Of a stretch of 64,000 nt of DNA, positions 27,538 to 40,120 are shown piece by piece (position 1 is the first letter of the stretch; each line of letters opens with the position of its first letter). The notes beneath the pieces are model-generated. The model saw nothing but the letters and a program-made list of their open reading frames with translations, did no database searches and had not been told where the DNA came from. The translations under genes and the position numbers were made by a program. The stretch is from Streptococcus sp. VT 162 (GTDB lineage Bacteria > Bacillota > Bacilli > Lactobacillales > Streptococcaceae): the NCBI GenBank assembly GCA_000688775.2, contig CP007628.2, positions 496,001 to 560,000 on the forward strand, in the 5' to 3' direction.

Positions 27538-30330
27538 ATGAAACTTAAAGAAACCCTCAATTTAGGGAAAACAGACTTTCCTATGCGTGCTGGTCTTCCA
27601 ACTAAAGAACCAGTTTGGCAAAAAGAATGGGAAGAAGCAAAACTTTACCAACGTCGTCAAGAATTGAACCAAGGAAAACCGCATTTCACCTTGCATGATG
27701 GACCTCCGTATGCAAACGGAAATATCCACGTTGGACATGCCATGAACAAGATTTCCAAAGATATTATTGTTCGTTCTAAGTCTATGTCAGGATTCTATGC
27801 ACCTTACATCCCAGGTTGGGATACACATGGTTTGCCAATCGAGCAAGTCTTGGCAAAACAAGGCGTTAAACGCAAAGAAATGGACTTGGTTGAGTACTTG
27901 AAACTTTGCCGCGAGTACGCTCTTTCTCAAGTTGATAAACAACGTGAAGACTTTAAACGATTGGGTGTTTCTGGTGACTGGGAAAATCCTTATGTGACTT
28001 TGACTCCAGACTATGAAGCAGCTCAGATCCGTGTCTTTGGTGAGATGGCTAAAAAAGGCTATATCTACCGTGGTGCCAAGCCAGTTTACTGGTCATGGTC
28101 TTCTGAGTCAGCCCTTGCTGAAGCGGAAATTGAGTACCATGACTTGCTTTCAACTTCTCTTTACTATGCTAACCGCGTCAAAGACGGAAAAGGTGTCCTA
28201 GATACAGATACTTACATCGTAGTTTGGACCACTACACCATTTACCATTACAGCCTCTCGTGGTTTGACAGTTGGAGCAGATATTGATTATGTATTGGTAC
28301 AACCAGCTGGTGAATCTCGTAAGTTTGTAGTTGCTTCAGAATTATTGAATAGTCTTTCTGAGAAATTTGGTTGGGCGGATGTTCAAGTCTTGGCGACTTA
28401 CCGTGGTCAAGAATTGAACCACATTGTGACAGTCCACCCATGGGATACGGCTGTAGATGAGTTGGTAATCCTGGGTGACCACGTTACGACTGACTCTGGT
28501 ACAGGTATCGTCCATACAGCCCCTGGTTTTGGTGAGGACGACTACAATGTTGGTGTTGCCAACGGCCTTGAAGTTGCTGTAACAGTTAACGAACGCGGTA
28601 TTATGATGGAAAATGCTGGTCCTGAATTTGCGGGTCAGTTCTATGACAAGGTTGTGCCGACTGTTATCGAAAAACTGGGCGATTTGCTCCTTGCTCAAGA
28701 AGAAATCTCTCACTCATACCCATTTGACTGGCGTACCAAGAAACCAATCATCTGGCGTGCTGTTCCACAGTGGTTTGCCTCTGTATCTAAATTCCGCCAA
28801 GAAATCTTGGATGAAATTGAAAAAGTGAAGTTCCACTCAGAATGGGGTAAAGTTCGTCTTTACAATATGATTCGTGACCGTGGCGACTGGGTTATCTCTC
28901 GTCAACGTGCTTGGGGAGTTCCCCTTCCTATCTTCTATGCTGAAGACGGAACGCCAATCATGACTGCTGAGACTATTGAACATGTAGCTCAACTCTTTGA
29001 GGAACACGGTTCTATCATCTGGTGGGAACGTGATGCTAAGGACCTCTTGCCAGAAGGATTTACTCATCCAGGTTCACCAAATGGCGAGTTCAAGAAAGAA
29101 ACAGATATCATGGACGTATGGTTTGACTCAGGTTCATCATGGAATGGAGTAGTGGTCAACCGTCCAGAACTCAAATATCCAGCAGATCTATACCTTGAAG
29201 GTTCTGACCAGTACCGTGGTTGGTTCAACTCATCACTTATCACATCTGTTGCTAACCATGGCGTTGCTCCTTACAAACAAATCTTGTCACAAGGTTTTGC
29301 CCTTGATGGTAAAGGTGAGAAGATGTCTAAATCTCTTGGAAATACCATTGCTCCAAGTGATGTTGAAAAACAATTTGGTGCGGAAATCTTGCGTCTCTGG
29401 GTAACAAGTGTGGACTCAAGCAATGACGTGCGTATCTCTATGGATATCTTGAGCCAAGTCTCTGAAACTTACCGTAAGATCCGTAACACTCTTCGTTTCT
29501 TGATTGCCAACACATCTGACTTTAACCCAGCTCAAGACGCAGTAGCTTACGATGAGCTTCGTTCTGTTGACAAGTACATGACCATCCGCTTTAACCAGCT
29601 TGTGAAAACGATTCGTGATGCTTATGCCAACTTTGAATTCTTGACAATCTACAAGGCCTTGGTGAACTTCATCAACGTTGATTTGTCAGCCTTCTACCTT
29701 GACTTCGCTAAAGACGTTGTTTACATCGAAGGTGCCAAATCACTCGAACGCCGTCAAATGCAGACTGTGTTCTATGACGTTCTTGTCAAAATCACCAAAC
29801 TCTTGACACCAATCCTTCCTCACACTGCAGAAGAAATCTGGTCATATCTTGAGTTTGAAGCTGAAGAATTTGTTCAATTGTCAGAATTGCCAGAAGCAGA
29901 AACTTTTGCCAACCAAGAAGAAATCTTGGATACATGGTCAGCCTTCATGGATTTCCGTGGACAAGCTCAAAAAGCCTTGGAAGAAGCGCGTAATGCAAAA
30001 GTTATCGGTAAATCACTCGAAGCACACTTGACAGTTTATCCAAATGAAGTGGTGAAAACTCTTCTTGGAGCAGTGGATAGCAATGTAGCTCAACTTTTGA
30101 TCGTGTCAGAATTGAACATCGCTGAAGGTACAGCTCCAGAAGGCGCAGTTAGCTTTGAGGATGTTGCCTTTACAGTTGAACGCGCTGCAGGTGAAGTTTG
30201 TGACCGTTGCCGTCGTATCGACCCAACTACTGCAGAACGCAGCTACCACGCAGTTATCTGTGACCACTGTGCAAGCATCGTAGAAGAAAACTTTGCGGAT
30301 GCAGTTGCAGAAGGATTTGAAGCCAAATAA
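27538..30330 (+). CDS. ileS: Isoleucyl-tRNA synthetase
   Basis: 930-aa class I synthetase. HIGH motif as HVGH within [20 protein letters not shown] within EKMSKSLGN, an editing domain between them ([13 protein letters not shown]), and a C-terminal zinc site (CDRCRRI ... CDHC). Controlled by the T-box upstream. Start preceded by AAAGGAG. Confidence 0.97.
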   Translation: MKLKETLNLGKTDFPMRAGLPTKEPVWQKEWEEAKLYQRRQELNQGKPHFTLHDGPPYANGNIHVGHAMNKISKDIIVRSKSMSGFYAPYIPGWDTHGLPIEQVLAKQGVKRKEMDLVEYLKLCREYALSQVDKQREDFKRLGVSGDWENPYVTLTPDYEAAQIRVFGEMAKKGYIYRGAKPVYWSWSSESALAEAEIEYHDLLSTSLYYANRVKDGKGVLDTDTYIVVWTTTPFTITASRGLTVGADIDYVLVQPAGESRKFVVASELLNSLSEKFGWADVQVLATYRGQELNHIVTVHPWDTAVDELVILGDHVTTDSGTGIVHTAPGFGEDDYNVGVANGLEVAVTVNERGIMMENAGPEFAGQFYDKVVPTVIEKLGDLLLAQEEISHSYPFDWRTKKPIIWRAVPQWFASVSKFRQEILDEIEKVKFHSEWGKVRLYNMIRDRGDWVISRQRAWGVPLPIFYAEDGTPIMTAETIEHVAQLFEEHGSIIWWERDAKDLLPEGFTHPGSPNGEFKKETDIMDVWFDSGSSWNGVVVNRPELKYPADLYLEGSDQYRGWFNSSLITSVANHGVAPYKQILSQGFALDGKGEKMSKSLGNTIAPSDVEKQFGAEILRLWVTSVDSSNDVRISMDILSQVSETYRKIRNTLRFLIANTSDFNPAQDAVAYDELRSVDKYMTIRFNQLVKTIRDAYANFEFLTIYKALVNFINVDLSAFYLDFAKDVVYIEGAKSLERRQMQTVFYDVLVKITKLLTPILPHTAEEIWSYLEFEAEEFVQLSELPEAETFANQEEILDTWSAFMDFRGQAQKALEEARNAKVIGKSLEAHLTVYPNEVVKTLLGAVDSNVAQLLIVSELNIAEGTAPEGAVSFEDVAFTVERAAGEVCDRCRRIDPTTAERSYHAVICDHCASIVEENFADAVAEGFEAK

Positions 30331-30377
30331 TCAGATTAGAAATATGTCTTCTCATAGTTTAAGATGAGAGGAAAGGT

Positions 30378-30407
30378 AAAAGAGAGAAAGTCATTTCTCT
30401 CTTTTTT
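30378..30407 (+). terminator. ileS terminator
   Basis: AAAGAGAGAAA / TTTCTCTCTTT stem with T-run. Confidence 0.75.
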
Positions 30408-30554
30408 GCTGGAAAAAGTTTAGAACAAAGATGCAGAAATCTAATAATTTTGGAGTTCGTTTTAAATTGATTTTTTGAGATTTTTTAAAAAGAGGAGTCG
30501 TTTTTCGGTACTTTTCAAAAGCATGTGTTGCTTCTAAAAATCGCGACAAATAAT

Positions 30555-30583
30555 TTGAATAATCAAGTGAAATCAGGTAGAAT
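30555..30583 (+). promoter_or_regulatory. Promoter of the first zmp gene
   Basis: TTGAAT (30555-30560), 17-base spacer, TAGAAT (30578-30583). The second zmp gene has nearly the same promoter at 36743-36771. Confidence 0.6.
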
Positions 30584-30623
30584 AGAAAGGATTGAATAAT
30601 ATATTGAAGAGGAAATTTTGAGA

Positions 30624-33600
30624 ATGAAACATCAATTTTATGGAGAAAAACGACAGCGTTTCTCTTTCCGAAAGTTGTCCGTTGGGCTCGTTTCGGCGAC
30701 TATTGGAAGCTTCTTTTTGAATGGGCAAATGGCTGGGGGCTTGACTTCTGTGAAAGCAGCAGAAATTCAAAGTCAGCAGTCTGCTCAGGTTAAATACCAC
30801 TACGTAGTGGAGTCTGAATTGACGGAGGTAGAGAAGAGTGCCTTGATCAGGGAGATTCCAAAGTATGTTGAGGATGCTTCAGAGACCTATTACTTAGTTT
30901 ATCGTCCGACTACTCATGTGGATTCGTCTGGAGTATTGCCTAAGACAGGTCACTCCGGCCTTTGGGAATCAACTTTTACAGCGATGGGTCTTGCATTACT
31001 AGTGCTTGTAGTTGTTAGAGGCAGAAATGGGAAGAGGTATTTATCTTCGCTCTTGTTGGTAACTGGAATGGGATCCATGCTGCTATCTCCAACAGTCTTA
31101 GCAGTGACGAATATCGAACTTGCAGCATATAATCAAAGTCTTAACTTGGGTCTTGGAGATGCACTGCCAGCGCCATTGAAAATTGATGGTTACGATTATA
31201 TCGGTTACTTAAAGAATGAAGAACAAAATGATAGTCATTTAGCTCCTTCTGCTCTGAAAGAAAATCCGGCACTTGACTTGGAGAAAGAGAAGGAAAGAGA
31301 TCTAAAACCAAGTGAAACAAATCTAGATATGAAAGAGATTGTTTCGGATAAGGGGGATGATTTAACTGAGGAAGAAAGAGAAGCTATAGCTGCTAAGGAG
31401 AGAGAGTCTGCTCGTCTAAGCACCGTTTATGACTTGCCAGAGCTAAAAATTAGCGAGCAGGAGTCAGTTCATGAACTTCCTTATCAGACAAAATACCAAT
31501 ATACCGATGAATTGGCTCAAGGGCAATCAAAAGTTATACAATCAGGTGTTCGAGGTCAACGTACAGTTGTGACTCGTCATTATCATGAGAATCAAGAAAT
31601 CGTAAAAAGCGAAATGATTTCTGATCAAGTGACGCTTGAACCTGTTTCTGAAATTATTTTAGTTGGAACAGCTCCAACTAACTCGATACCAAAAGAAACT
31701 CCAGTTCACGAAGTTCCGAAATTGTCAGAATATGGCACAACTCCAGAAACAGCACCAGTTCACGAGCGTTGAAAAAATCAACTTTAGCATTCGTGAAGAA
31801 GAAACCGATGAGCTTGTTCGAGATGCCCGCCAAATTGCAACTCCGGGTGTCCAAGGCGAACGAACTATCAAGACTCGAGTCTACAGTTCCAATGGTCAGG
31901 AAATCGACCGCCAAGAGTTATCTAATGAAGAAACTTTGGCGCCCGTAACACAGATCGTCAAAGTCGGAACTGCTAAACCAAGCATGGTACCAAATGATGC
32001 ACCGAAAGCAGACGCTTTAGAGGAGTTCGATTTAATTTCACTGCATAATCTCTTGGCAGAAGCGGATCAGATTAAAGCTCAGGCCCGTTATTTCAACGAT
32101 AGTCAGAGTCATCAAGCTAACTATGATGCTGCTTTGACGGCTGGTCAAGCGATTCTGAGCCAATCCCAAGCCAGCCAAGCAGAAGTCAACCAACTGGTGG
32201 AACAAATCAATCAAGCCAAGGCTCAATTAAGTGGTCTTGAGGTTGTCAAAACTGCTCTTCAGACTGAGTACGATTTAAATCCAAGAGTTAAAACTTCGGT
32301 TAAATATAAGAATGCGGATTCAGAAAAGCAGACAGCTTATACTGACGAATTGACCAAGGCAGAGGGAGTTTTGAACAATCAGACTGCTACACAAGTACAG
32401 GTCAACCAAGCTCTTGTTAGCTTGACAGCAGCCAAAGAAGCTCTAAATGGAGTGCCTAAAGTCAAGCCGACTGTTTCCATTCTAAGTCTGACTGAGAATG
32501 CTGATGATAAGTCGGTGACAGTCCAATATAGATTGGAAGACCAGACCAAATCCTTCCGTTCAGCGACTGCAGAATTGTACCAGGGAGATCAGCTGGTTCG
32601 CACTCTTCCGATTACTAACTTTGCTGGTAGCTTGAAGATTGGCGACCTAGACTATTACACAGGCTACACTCTAAAAACCAAGTTGACTTATGAACTGGAT
32701 AATGGCAGTTTTACTGAGTTTGAGACAGACAGTCGTAACTTTGAGTTAGAATACAAGAAGATTGCCTTCCGTGATATTGATTCTGTTGAGTTTTATCATA
32801 AAGAAAATGACCAATACAAGCGCTTTGTATCGATGAGCTCTATGCCTACGGATCTGTCTACCTACTTCGTCAAAATCAAGTCAAGCGAATCCAAGGAAAT
32901 TCTCCTACCAGTTCACAGCATTTCTGAAGCAGAGAAAGATGGCAAGGCAGTCTATAAGGTTAATGTAGCCCTTCCTGAACTCGTCCAAGAAAGTGAGACA
33001 GGATACAAGTCTGGGCACGACTTTTACATCAGTAAGGCAGTCCCAAGTCAGCAAAATGTCTACACCAGCTTTGCTGGATTGGTAGACGCTATGAAGCGAA
33101 ATATGGCAGGAAATTATGTGTTGGGAGCTGATTTGGATGCGAGCGAGGTCAACCTAGCTCCTGCTGATTATGTCTACCTCAAAGGGAACTTCACAGGTAG
33201 TCTGACAGGTAGTCAAAATGGTAAGCAATACGCTATTTATAATCTAGCCAAGCCTTTATTTGAAAACATGAAGAACGGGTCTTCTATTACCAATATAGAC
33301 TTTAAAAATGTGAATATCGTGGGTACCTATGACTCGGCTGCGCTGGCACGCAATGCGGAAAATGCTCGAATCACAGATGTTTCTGTTCAGGGGAAAGTAT
33401 CGGTAGTAGGCAACGCTTCTAACGTAGCGGGTCTAGTAGTTAATGGAACCAATACGCAAATTACCAATAGTTCCTTTACTGGTACCATCCTATCTAACAG
33501 TCAACACATCAAAGCTTATAATGTAGGTGGTTTGGTTGCAAACCTTAAAGGAGGAGAGTCTCTTCTTAGCCAAAGTAAAGCAGATGTAACGATTGTTAGT

Positions 33601-36558
33601 GGTGCTCGATCAAATGAACAACGTATCGGTGGTTTGGTTGGACGTCTAGAAAACAATGCTCGAATTACCAAATCTTATGTGACAGGAAAACTATATAATG
33701 CAACCACTAACGGTCAAATCGGTGGAGTGGTCGGCTCGAACTACTTTAATGGTTTGGTTGATAATGTGATCAGCAATGTCAGTGGTACAAATGTTTACAG
33801 TATTTCTGGGGATCAGGGCTATAAAAACGACCGCATTACGCAAGCATATAAAGTTGCCAAGAGTGAAACCTTGAAAAACGATCAGTTTGTTACTTCTACT
33901 ATTACTCAAGAAGAAATGGAAGAAAAACTGACTGCTATGGACATCACGACTAGCCTAGATGACACGAATCTAAATATGCGTTATGTCGACTATGGTGAGG
34001 TAAACAATGCTCAATTCGACCGCGGATATTCTTATGCAAATGTGGAGAAACTGCTTCCTTTCTACAATAAAGAAACCATTGTTTCGTTTGCTAACAAGAT
34101 TCCGAAAGAACATAAGTTGAACAAGGAGTACCTACTGGATGTTGTTCCGATGAAGGGTGACCAGATTATCACTGATATCCATAGCAATAAAACAGCAATC
34201 AATCGTTTGATGCTTCACTACATGGACAATACCATTGACTATCTAGAAATATCTTATCAGGGAGATTTCGTCAACCAAGGTATTGCTGAATATAGGATGA
34301 AGGGGTTAGACCTTCTTTATACTCCAGAAGCCTTTGTATCAGATTATACAAGTATTCTAAATCAAGTCCTGCCAGAGTTAAACAAAGTCGTTCTTGATTC
34401 GCCAGCTATGCGTACAGCTCTCGGAGTAGCCGCAGATACTTCTTTGGATGAACTATACTTAGATACTGCATTTACGCAGGTGAAAAGCAAGCTATCAGGT
34501 GAGCTTCGCAAAGTGCTGGCTATGGATAAGGCTATCAATACTGAAGGAGAAGTAGTTAAGGATTATCTTGTTAAGAAGATTCTGGCTGATAAAGAAGCTT
34601 TCCTATTGGGTCTGACTTACCTTAACCGTTGGTACAATATCAACTATGACAACTTTAATGTTAAGGACTTGTCGGCTTACAAGTTGGATTTCTACGGTAA
34701 GAATGACGTTTCGGTTCTTGATACAATCATTGCTTTAGGGAAATCAGGACTTGAGAATCTCAAGGCTAAGAACAACTATACAGCGTATGATAATTCACTC
34801 TCTGAAGCAACTGGCAAGCGAGGACTATTCAATTACCTTGAAGACTACCGTCAGCTCTTCCTGCCATACAAGACCAATAATGAATGGCTCAAGACCAATA
34901 CAAAAGCCTACATCGTTGAGGCTAAGTCCGATGTAGCAGAAGCGAGACAGCTTCAGGATGCAGCCGAGGGCAAGAGCAAGTACTCTGTCGGTGTGTACGG
35001 CAAGATTACTGCAGATAATTGGGAACACAAGGGCATGCTCCTGCCACTCTTGACCATGACAGAGAAAGGTGTCTATGCTATCTCCAATATGTCTACCATC
35101 TCAATGGGAGCTTATGATCGCTACCGCCTGGATGCCAATAACAGAGTGCGCACAGACGCAGAACTAGTTGAATATGTCGAAGACAGAGTGAGAAAAACAG
35201 CTGAATACCAGCGCGACCATTATGATTTCTGGTATAAGATTCTCAGTCCAGAAAGCAAGGACAAGCTCTTCCGTTCGGTTCTGGTTTATGATGGATTCTC
35301 ATTGGTTGACAAGAATGGTCAAAGATATTGGGCTCCAGCTAATGACAAAAAATCACAGGCTATGCAGGAATTCTTTGGACCAGCTGGCAAGTGGTATCCA
35401 AGCAAGGGCTATAATGCCTATGCTACGGGTAGTGTAACTCACTTTGATGCTGCTAAATTGTTGGAAGACTATGGTAACTCAGTCTACACGCATGAGATGA
35501 CCCATAACTCTGACGGTGCAATTTACTTTGAAGGTTATGGTCGTCGTGAGGGCTTGGGTGCGGAACTCTATGCTCGTGGACTCTTGCAATCTTCGCCAAG
35601 CCCAGATGAACCAACCATTACGCTCAATACTCTCTTCAAGGTGGATAAGGATTCTAAGACACGTATGCATACCTATAATTTCAAGGAACGTGTTCAAAAT
35701 GAAGCAGACCTACAACACTATGTCCATGGTATGTTTGACATGATCTACACCTTGGACTATCTAGAAGGTACTTCTATGCTGAAGCAGAGTGATGCTGCCA
35801 AGTTACAGTGGTTCAGGAAGATGGAGAATTACTATATTACAGATAAGTATGGTAAGGAGACTCACGCTGGTAACCAGACGCGAAGCTTCACTGCTGAAGA
35901 AATCAAGCAGCTGAAGACCTTTGACTCCCTGATTGAAAATGATGTGATCACTCGTCGGGAGAATAAAGAAAGTGGGAAATATGGCCGAAATGGCTACCTC
36001 AGTCTCAGCCTCTTCTCACCGATTTACTCAGCCTTGAGCAATCCAAATGGAGCACCTGGTGACGTTATGTTCCGTCGCACAGCCTATGAATTACTGGCAG
36101 CCAAGGGCTATCATGACGGATTTGTCCCTTATGTTTCTGGTCAGTACTCTCAGGAAGCTTTCGATGAAGGGAAGAAAACGTGGGACGGATGGTCTGGAAG
36201 AGATGTTGGTCTAGTGACGGATCAGAAAGTCTTGGAAAATGTATTCAAAGGCGAATATGATTCCTGGGTAGCCTTCAAGAAAGCTATGTACCAAGAGCGG
36301 ATTGATCAGCTGACCAAGCTGAAGCCAATTACCATTGAGTACGAGCTTAAAAATCCAAACAGTACCAAGAAAGTAACCATTCGTTCTTATGCAGAGATGC
36401 AGCAGTTGATGGACGCAGCCGTGGCAGAGGACGTACGTAACATTACCAATGCTACTAGCCGTGTCGAAGCTAGCTGGGTTAACCTGCTCAAGAAGAAGAT
36501 TTACAACGCTTATATTCGTGAGACAGACGACTTCAGACAGTCTATTTTCAAGAAATAA
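30624..36558 (+). pseudogene. Frameshifted M26 zinc metalloprotease (Zmp/IgA-protease family)
   Basis: Surface protease of the streptococcal Zmp family, in two frames. Part 1 (30624-31772): YSIRK-type signal (FSFRKLSVGLVSATIGS), N-terminal LPKTG with the following membrane segments typical of Zmp proteins, and a first G5 domain. Part 2 (open 31663-36558): second G5 domain, helical FIVAR-like repeats, M26 N-terminal region with Gly/Asn-rich beta repeats, and the catalytic HEMTH (35491-35505) with downstream GRREGLGAELYARG. Deleting C31767 joins the frames as PVHE-VEKINF and gives ~1,977 aa, the normal length. As read, only the anchor part would be made. TTG 30618 is an unlikely alternative start. 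Confidence 0.8.
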
Positions 36559-36585
36559 GGAAACGATTCTGTTTGATTAAAATTT

Positions 36586-36624
36586 GAAAAATTCCTAGGT
36601 TTAAGGCTACCTAGGAATTTTTTC
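36586..36624 (+). terminator. zmp terminator
   Basis: AAAAATTCCTAGG (36587-36599) / CCTAGGAATTTTT (36610-36622), a perfect 13-bp stem with T-run. Confidence 0.8.
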
Positions 36625-36742
36625 TGTGATTTCTCCCTGATCTTGTTTGTGCATTCAAGACCTGATAAGATAAGGATTTTGAAAGCGCAAATGAACTGAA
36701 AAGATTAGCAGTTTTTTGTGGCTATTATTTATAGCAAATAAA

Positions 36743-36771
36743 TTGAATAATCTAGTAAATTTCGGTAGAAT
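36743..36771 (+). promoter_or_regulatory. Promoter of the second zmp gene
   Basis: TTGAAT (36743-36748), 17-base spacer, TAGAAT (36766-36771), nearly the same as the promoter at 30555-30583. Confidence 0.6.
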
Positions 36772-36808
36772 AGAGGGGATTCAAATCATGATGAAGGAAA
36801 GATTAGGA

Positions 36809-37924
36809 ATGAAAAGAAGTTATTTAGGAGAAAAGCACCAGCGTTTTTCATTGAGAAAAGTTTCGGTTGGTTTGGTTTCTGCTTTGGTAGGGGGTTTCTA
36901 CCTTTTTAGTGGAGGAGGTTCTCTTGCAAATGTAGCAGCCAGTGAACAGACGCCATCCGTCACAAAACAGATTCACTATAAGTACGTGACAGAGAGTGAG
37001 CTCACGGACCAAGAAAAGCAGTTGGTAGTCAAAGAATTGCCACAGTTTGCTGAGGAAACAGATGATACTTACTATTTGATTTATCGTCCGACGAGACAGC
37101 TGCCTGCAACTGGTCACAGCCAACTTATTAGCTCAATTGCAGCAGGGGCAGGCATTGTGCTACTGGTCGTAGCGATTAAACTGGGTAGAGATGATCGCAA
37201 GAAACTTGCTTCATTCATGCTTTTGACCAGTCTAGGAAGTCAGCTGATTGCGCCAACTTCCTTGGCTTTGACAAATCAAATGCTGGCAGACTATAATCAG
37301 GAATTGACTGTACAGGTCGGGGAAACATTGCAATCCCCACTTACGATTGAAGGCTACCAATATGTAGGCTATTTGAAATCTCAAAAAGAAGTAAACTCTC
37401 CAGTTGATGGCAAGAAAGAGTTGAATCATTCGGCTCCTATTGATACTCCAGTTCAAACTTCAAACGGAAGCCAAGCGCAGGAAGAGTATCGTGCTCAGAA
37501 ACCAAGTGAAGCTCCTGTCTTTGAACAACCAGAGTTAAAGGTTGATAGTAAAGAAACGAGTCGTACAGAGATTATTCCTTTCCAAGTGGAGGAAGTAGAG
37601 GCAGCTGATTTGCCGCAAGGTCAAACTGAGGTGATTCAGGCAGGGAAAAATGGTAGTCGTACCATCGTGACCCGCAGCTACCTTTTAAATGGTCAGGTGA
37701 TCCATACAGAGGAGGTTTCCAATCAGGTAACGACTGAGCCGACTTCTGAGATTAGAAAAGTCGGAAGCAAGGTCCCTTCTCCTACAAAACCAAGCCCAGG
37801 GGAGTCTGTTAGTGACAAACCAACAAACGCTCCAGTGCACGAAGTTCCGAGCTTAAACGTCGAAGAAAAGGATGTTACCACGACGGTAGCAGAACCCTAC
37901 ACTCGAGAACGAGTGCGACGCTGA
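36809..37924 (+). pseudogene. Truncated second Zmp: signal, anchor and G5 region only
   Basis: About 371 aa from ATG 36809 (start chosen to match MKHQFYGEK of the first copy; ATG 36788 is an alternative). YSIRK signal (FSLRKVSVGLVSALVGG), LPATG near residue 95, two membrane segments, and a G5 domain (QTEVIQAGKNGSRTIVTRSY ... EIRKVGS). The protease part is missing: the frame ends as ERVRR-stop inside a BOX fragment. Paralogous to the first zmp, with a shared promoter and layout. An anchored surface stub could still be made. Confidence 0.75.
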
Positions 37925-37954
37925 CGTGGTTTGAATTTGATTTTCGAAGAGTAT
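37915..37954 (-). repeat. Partial BOX element (boxA part)
   Basis: GCGACGCTGACGTGGTTTGA continuing to GAAGAGTAT matches the pneumococcal boxA sequence (it contains the CGACGCTGACG core used in BOX-PCR). It is cut at its left edge where the zmp coding sequence begins, and supplies that gene's stop codon. boxB and boxC are absent. Confidence 0.75.
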
Positions 37955-37996
37955 AAGCATTTTACTGAAATTTTAGCAGGTAGTTTAGGATGTCAA

Positions 37997-38025
37997 ATGA
38001 CATTCCCTATCAAAAATGATAAAAT
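37997..38025 (+). promoter_or_regulatory. galE promoter
   Basis: ATGACA (37997-38002), 17-base spacer, TAAAAT (38020-38025) with TGA extension. Confidence 0.55.
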
Positions 38026-38058
38026 AAGAAAAAATAATCCGAGAATCGAGGAAGAAAG

Positions 38059-39078
38059 ATGCAAGAAAAGATTTTGGTAACTGGTGGTGCTGGATTTATC
38101 GGAACCCACACTGTTATTGAGTTGATCCAAGCAGGTCATCAAGTGGTTGTGGTGGATAATCTTGTCAATAGCAATCGTAAAAGTTTAGAAGTTGTTGAAA
38201 GAATCACAGGAGTTGAGATTCCTTTTTATGAGGCAGATATCCGTGACACAGATACACTCAGAGATATTTTCAAGCAGGAAGAACCGACTGGTGTCATTCA
38301 CTTTGCGGGTTTGAAGGCTGTTGGTGAATCAACCCGTATCCCTCTTACCTACTATGACAACAATATCGCAGGAACTGTCAGCCTTCTAAAAGCCATGGAA
38401 GAAAATAACTGTAAGAACATCATCTTCAGTTCTTCGGCGACAGTTTACGGAGATCCTCACACTGTTCCAATCTTAGAAGATTTCCCACTTTCAGTGACCA
38501 ATCCATACGGTCGTACCAAGCTTATGCTAGAGGAAATTCTGACCGATATCTACAAGGCAGACTCAGAATGGAATGTGGTCTTGCTGCGTTACTTCAACCC
38601 AATCGGAGCACATGAGAGCGGTGACTTGGGAGAAAATCCTAACGGAATTCCAAACAATCTCTTGCCTTATGTTTCACAAGTAGCAGTGGGCAAACTAGAA
38701 CAAGTACAAGTGTTTGGAGATGATTACGATACAGAAGATGGAACCGGTGTTCGTGACTATATCCACGTCGTAGACCTAGCTAAAGGTCACGTTGCAGCTT
38801 TGAAAAAGCTTCAAAAAGGTTCAGGTCTTAATGTTTATAACCTTGGAACTGGTAAAGGTTACTCCGTTCTTGAAATTATCCAAAACATGGAAAAAGCAGT
38901 GGGACGTCCTATTCCTTACCGCATCGTAGAACGCCGCCCAGGTGATATAGCTACCTGCTACTCAGACCCAGCAAAAGCCAAAGCAGAACTGGGCTGGAAA
39001 GCAGAACTCGACATCGCCCAAATGTGTGAAGACGCATGGCGTTGGCAAAGCAAGCATCCAAATGGATTTGAAGACTAA
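38059..39078 (+). CDS. galE: UDP-glucose 4-epimerase
   Basis: 339-aa short-chain dehydrogenase-type epimerase interconverting UDP-Glc and UDP-Gal. NAD motif TGGAGFIGTHT at the N-terminus, catalytic S/YxxxK region (SSSATVYGD and YGRTK), C-terminal RRPGDIATCYSDP. GAGGAAGAA precedes ATG. The glycosyltransferase follows immediately and may use the product route in wall glycan decoration. Confidence 0.94.
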   Translation: MQEKILVTGGAGFIGTHTVIELIQAGHQVVVVDNLVNSNRKSLEVVERITGVEIPFYEADIRDTDTLRDIFKQEEPTGVIHFAGLKAVGESTRIPLTYYDNNIAGTVSLLKAMEENNCKNIIFSSSATVYGDPHTVPILEDFPLSVTNPYGRTKLMLEEILTDIYKADSEWNVVLLRYFNPIGAHESGDLGENPNGIPNNLLPYVSQVAVGKLEQVQVFGDDYDTEDGTGVRDYIHVVDLAKGHVAALKKLQKGSGLNVYNLGTGKGYSVLEIIQNMEKAVGRPIPYRIVERRPGDIATCYSDPAKAKAELGWKAELDIAQMCEDAWRWQSKHPNGFED

Positions 39079-39079
39079 G

Positions 39080-40045
39080 ATGATGATTTCAATCATTGTC
39101 CCATGTCTAAACGAAGAGGAAGTACTTCCTCTTTTTTATCAGTCTGTGGAAGCTCTGCTTCCTGACTTGGGAGCAGAGGTCGAATATGTCTTTGTAGACG
39201 ATGGCTCAAGCGATGGGACTTTAGAGCTTTTAAAGACCTATCGGGAGCAAAATCCTGCGGTCCGTTATGTCTCATTCTCACGAAATTTTGGGAAAGAGTC
39301 AGCCTTATACGCAGGCTTGCAGCATGCAACTGGAGACTTGGTGGTCGTGATGGATGCAGACCTTCAGGATCCTCCTAGTATGCTACTTGAGATGAAGGCC
39401 TTACTAGACCAGAATGCAGACTTAGACTGTGTTGGGACACGGAGAACTAGTCGGGAGGGAGAACCCTTTTTCCGTAGTCTCTGTGCGAACCTCTTTTACC
39501 GCCTCATGCAAAAAATTAGCCCAGTAGCCTTGCCCTCAGGTGTCCGTGATTTTCGCATGATGAGAAGGTCTGTAGTAGATGCTATTTTAACCCTGACCGA
39601 ATCCAATCGTTTTTCTAAAGGACTCTTTGCCTGGGTGGGTTTTAAAACGCACTATCTGGACTATCCAAACGTTGAACGACAGGCTGGCAAGACCAGTTGG
39701 AGTTTTAGACAACTCTTTTTCTACTCGATTGAAGGGATTCTTAACTTTTCAGATTTTCCCTTGAGTATAGCTTTTGTAGCGGGACTCCTATCTTGTTTTC
39801 TTTCTTTTGTGATGACTGTTTTTGTAGTGTTTCGGACTCTTATTCTGGGAAATCCGACATCTGGTTGGACGTCTTTGATGGCTGTCATTCTCTTTCTTGG
39901 AGGGATTCAACTCCTGACGATTGGGATTCTCGGTAAGTATATTAGTAAGATTTATCTAGAAACCAAAAAAAGACCACTCTATCTCGTCAAAGAAAAAAGT
40001 GACCTTTCTGTTATTGAAGGAAAAAATAACCAAAAAAGACTATAA
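39080..40045 (+). CDS. GtrB/CsbB-type membrane glycosyltransferase (GT2)
   Basis: 321 aa from ATG 39080, one base after the galE stop; the upstream in-frame start lies within galE. GT-A fold with SIIVPCLNEEEVLPLF, DDGSSDGT and DADLQDPP (DxD-like metal site), and two C-terminal transmembrane segments (~residues 232-255 and 265-295). Enzymes of this type load a sugar onto undecaprenyl phosphate for surface glycan modification. The sugar is not determined by sequence; adjacency to galE hints at Glc or Gal. Confidence 0.82.
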   Translation: MMISIIVPCLNEEEVLPLFYQSVEALLPDLGAEVEYVFVDDGSSDGTLELLKTYREQNPAVRYVSFSRNFGKESALYAGLQHATGDLVVVMDADLQDPPSMLLEMKALLDQNADLDCVGTRRTSREGEPFFRSLCANLFYRLMQKISPVALPSGVRDFRMMRRSVVDAILTLTESNRFSKGLFAWVGFKTHYLDYPNVERQAGKTSWSFRQLFFYSIEGILNFSDFPLSIAFVAGLLSCFLSFVMTVFVVFRTLILGNPTSGWTSLMAVILFLGGIQLLTIGILGKYISKIYLETKKRPLYLVKEKSDLSVIEGKNNQKRL

Positions 40046-40120
40046 TTTTACCTAGAAATATGCTAAACTAGTAAGTGTGGGAAAAATGAGAAAAAATCAA
40101 TTATATTTATTCCCTGCTTC

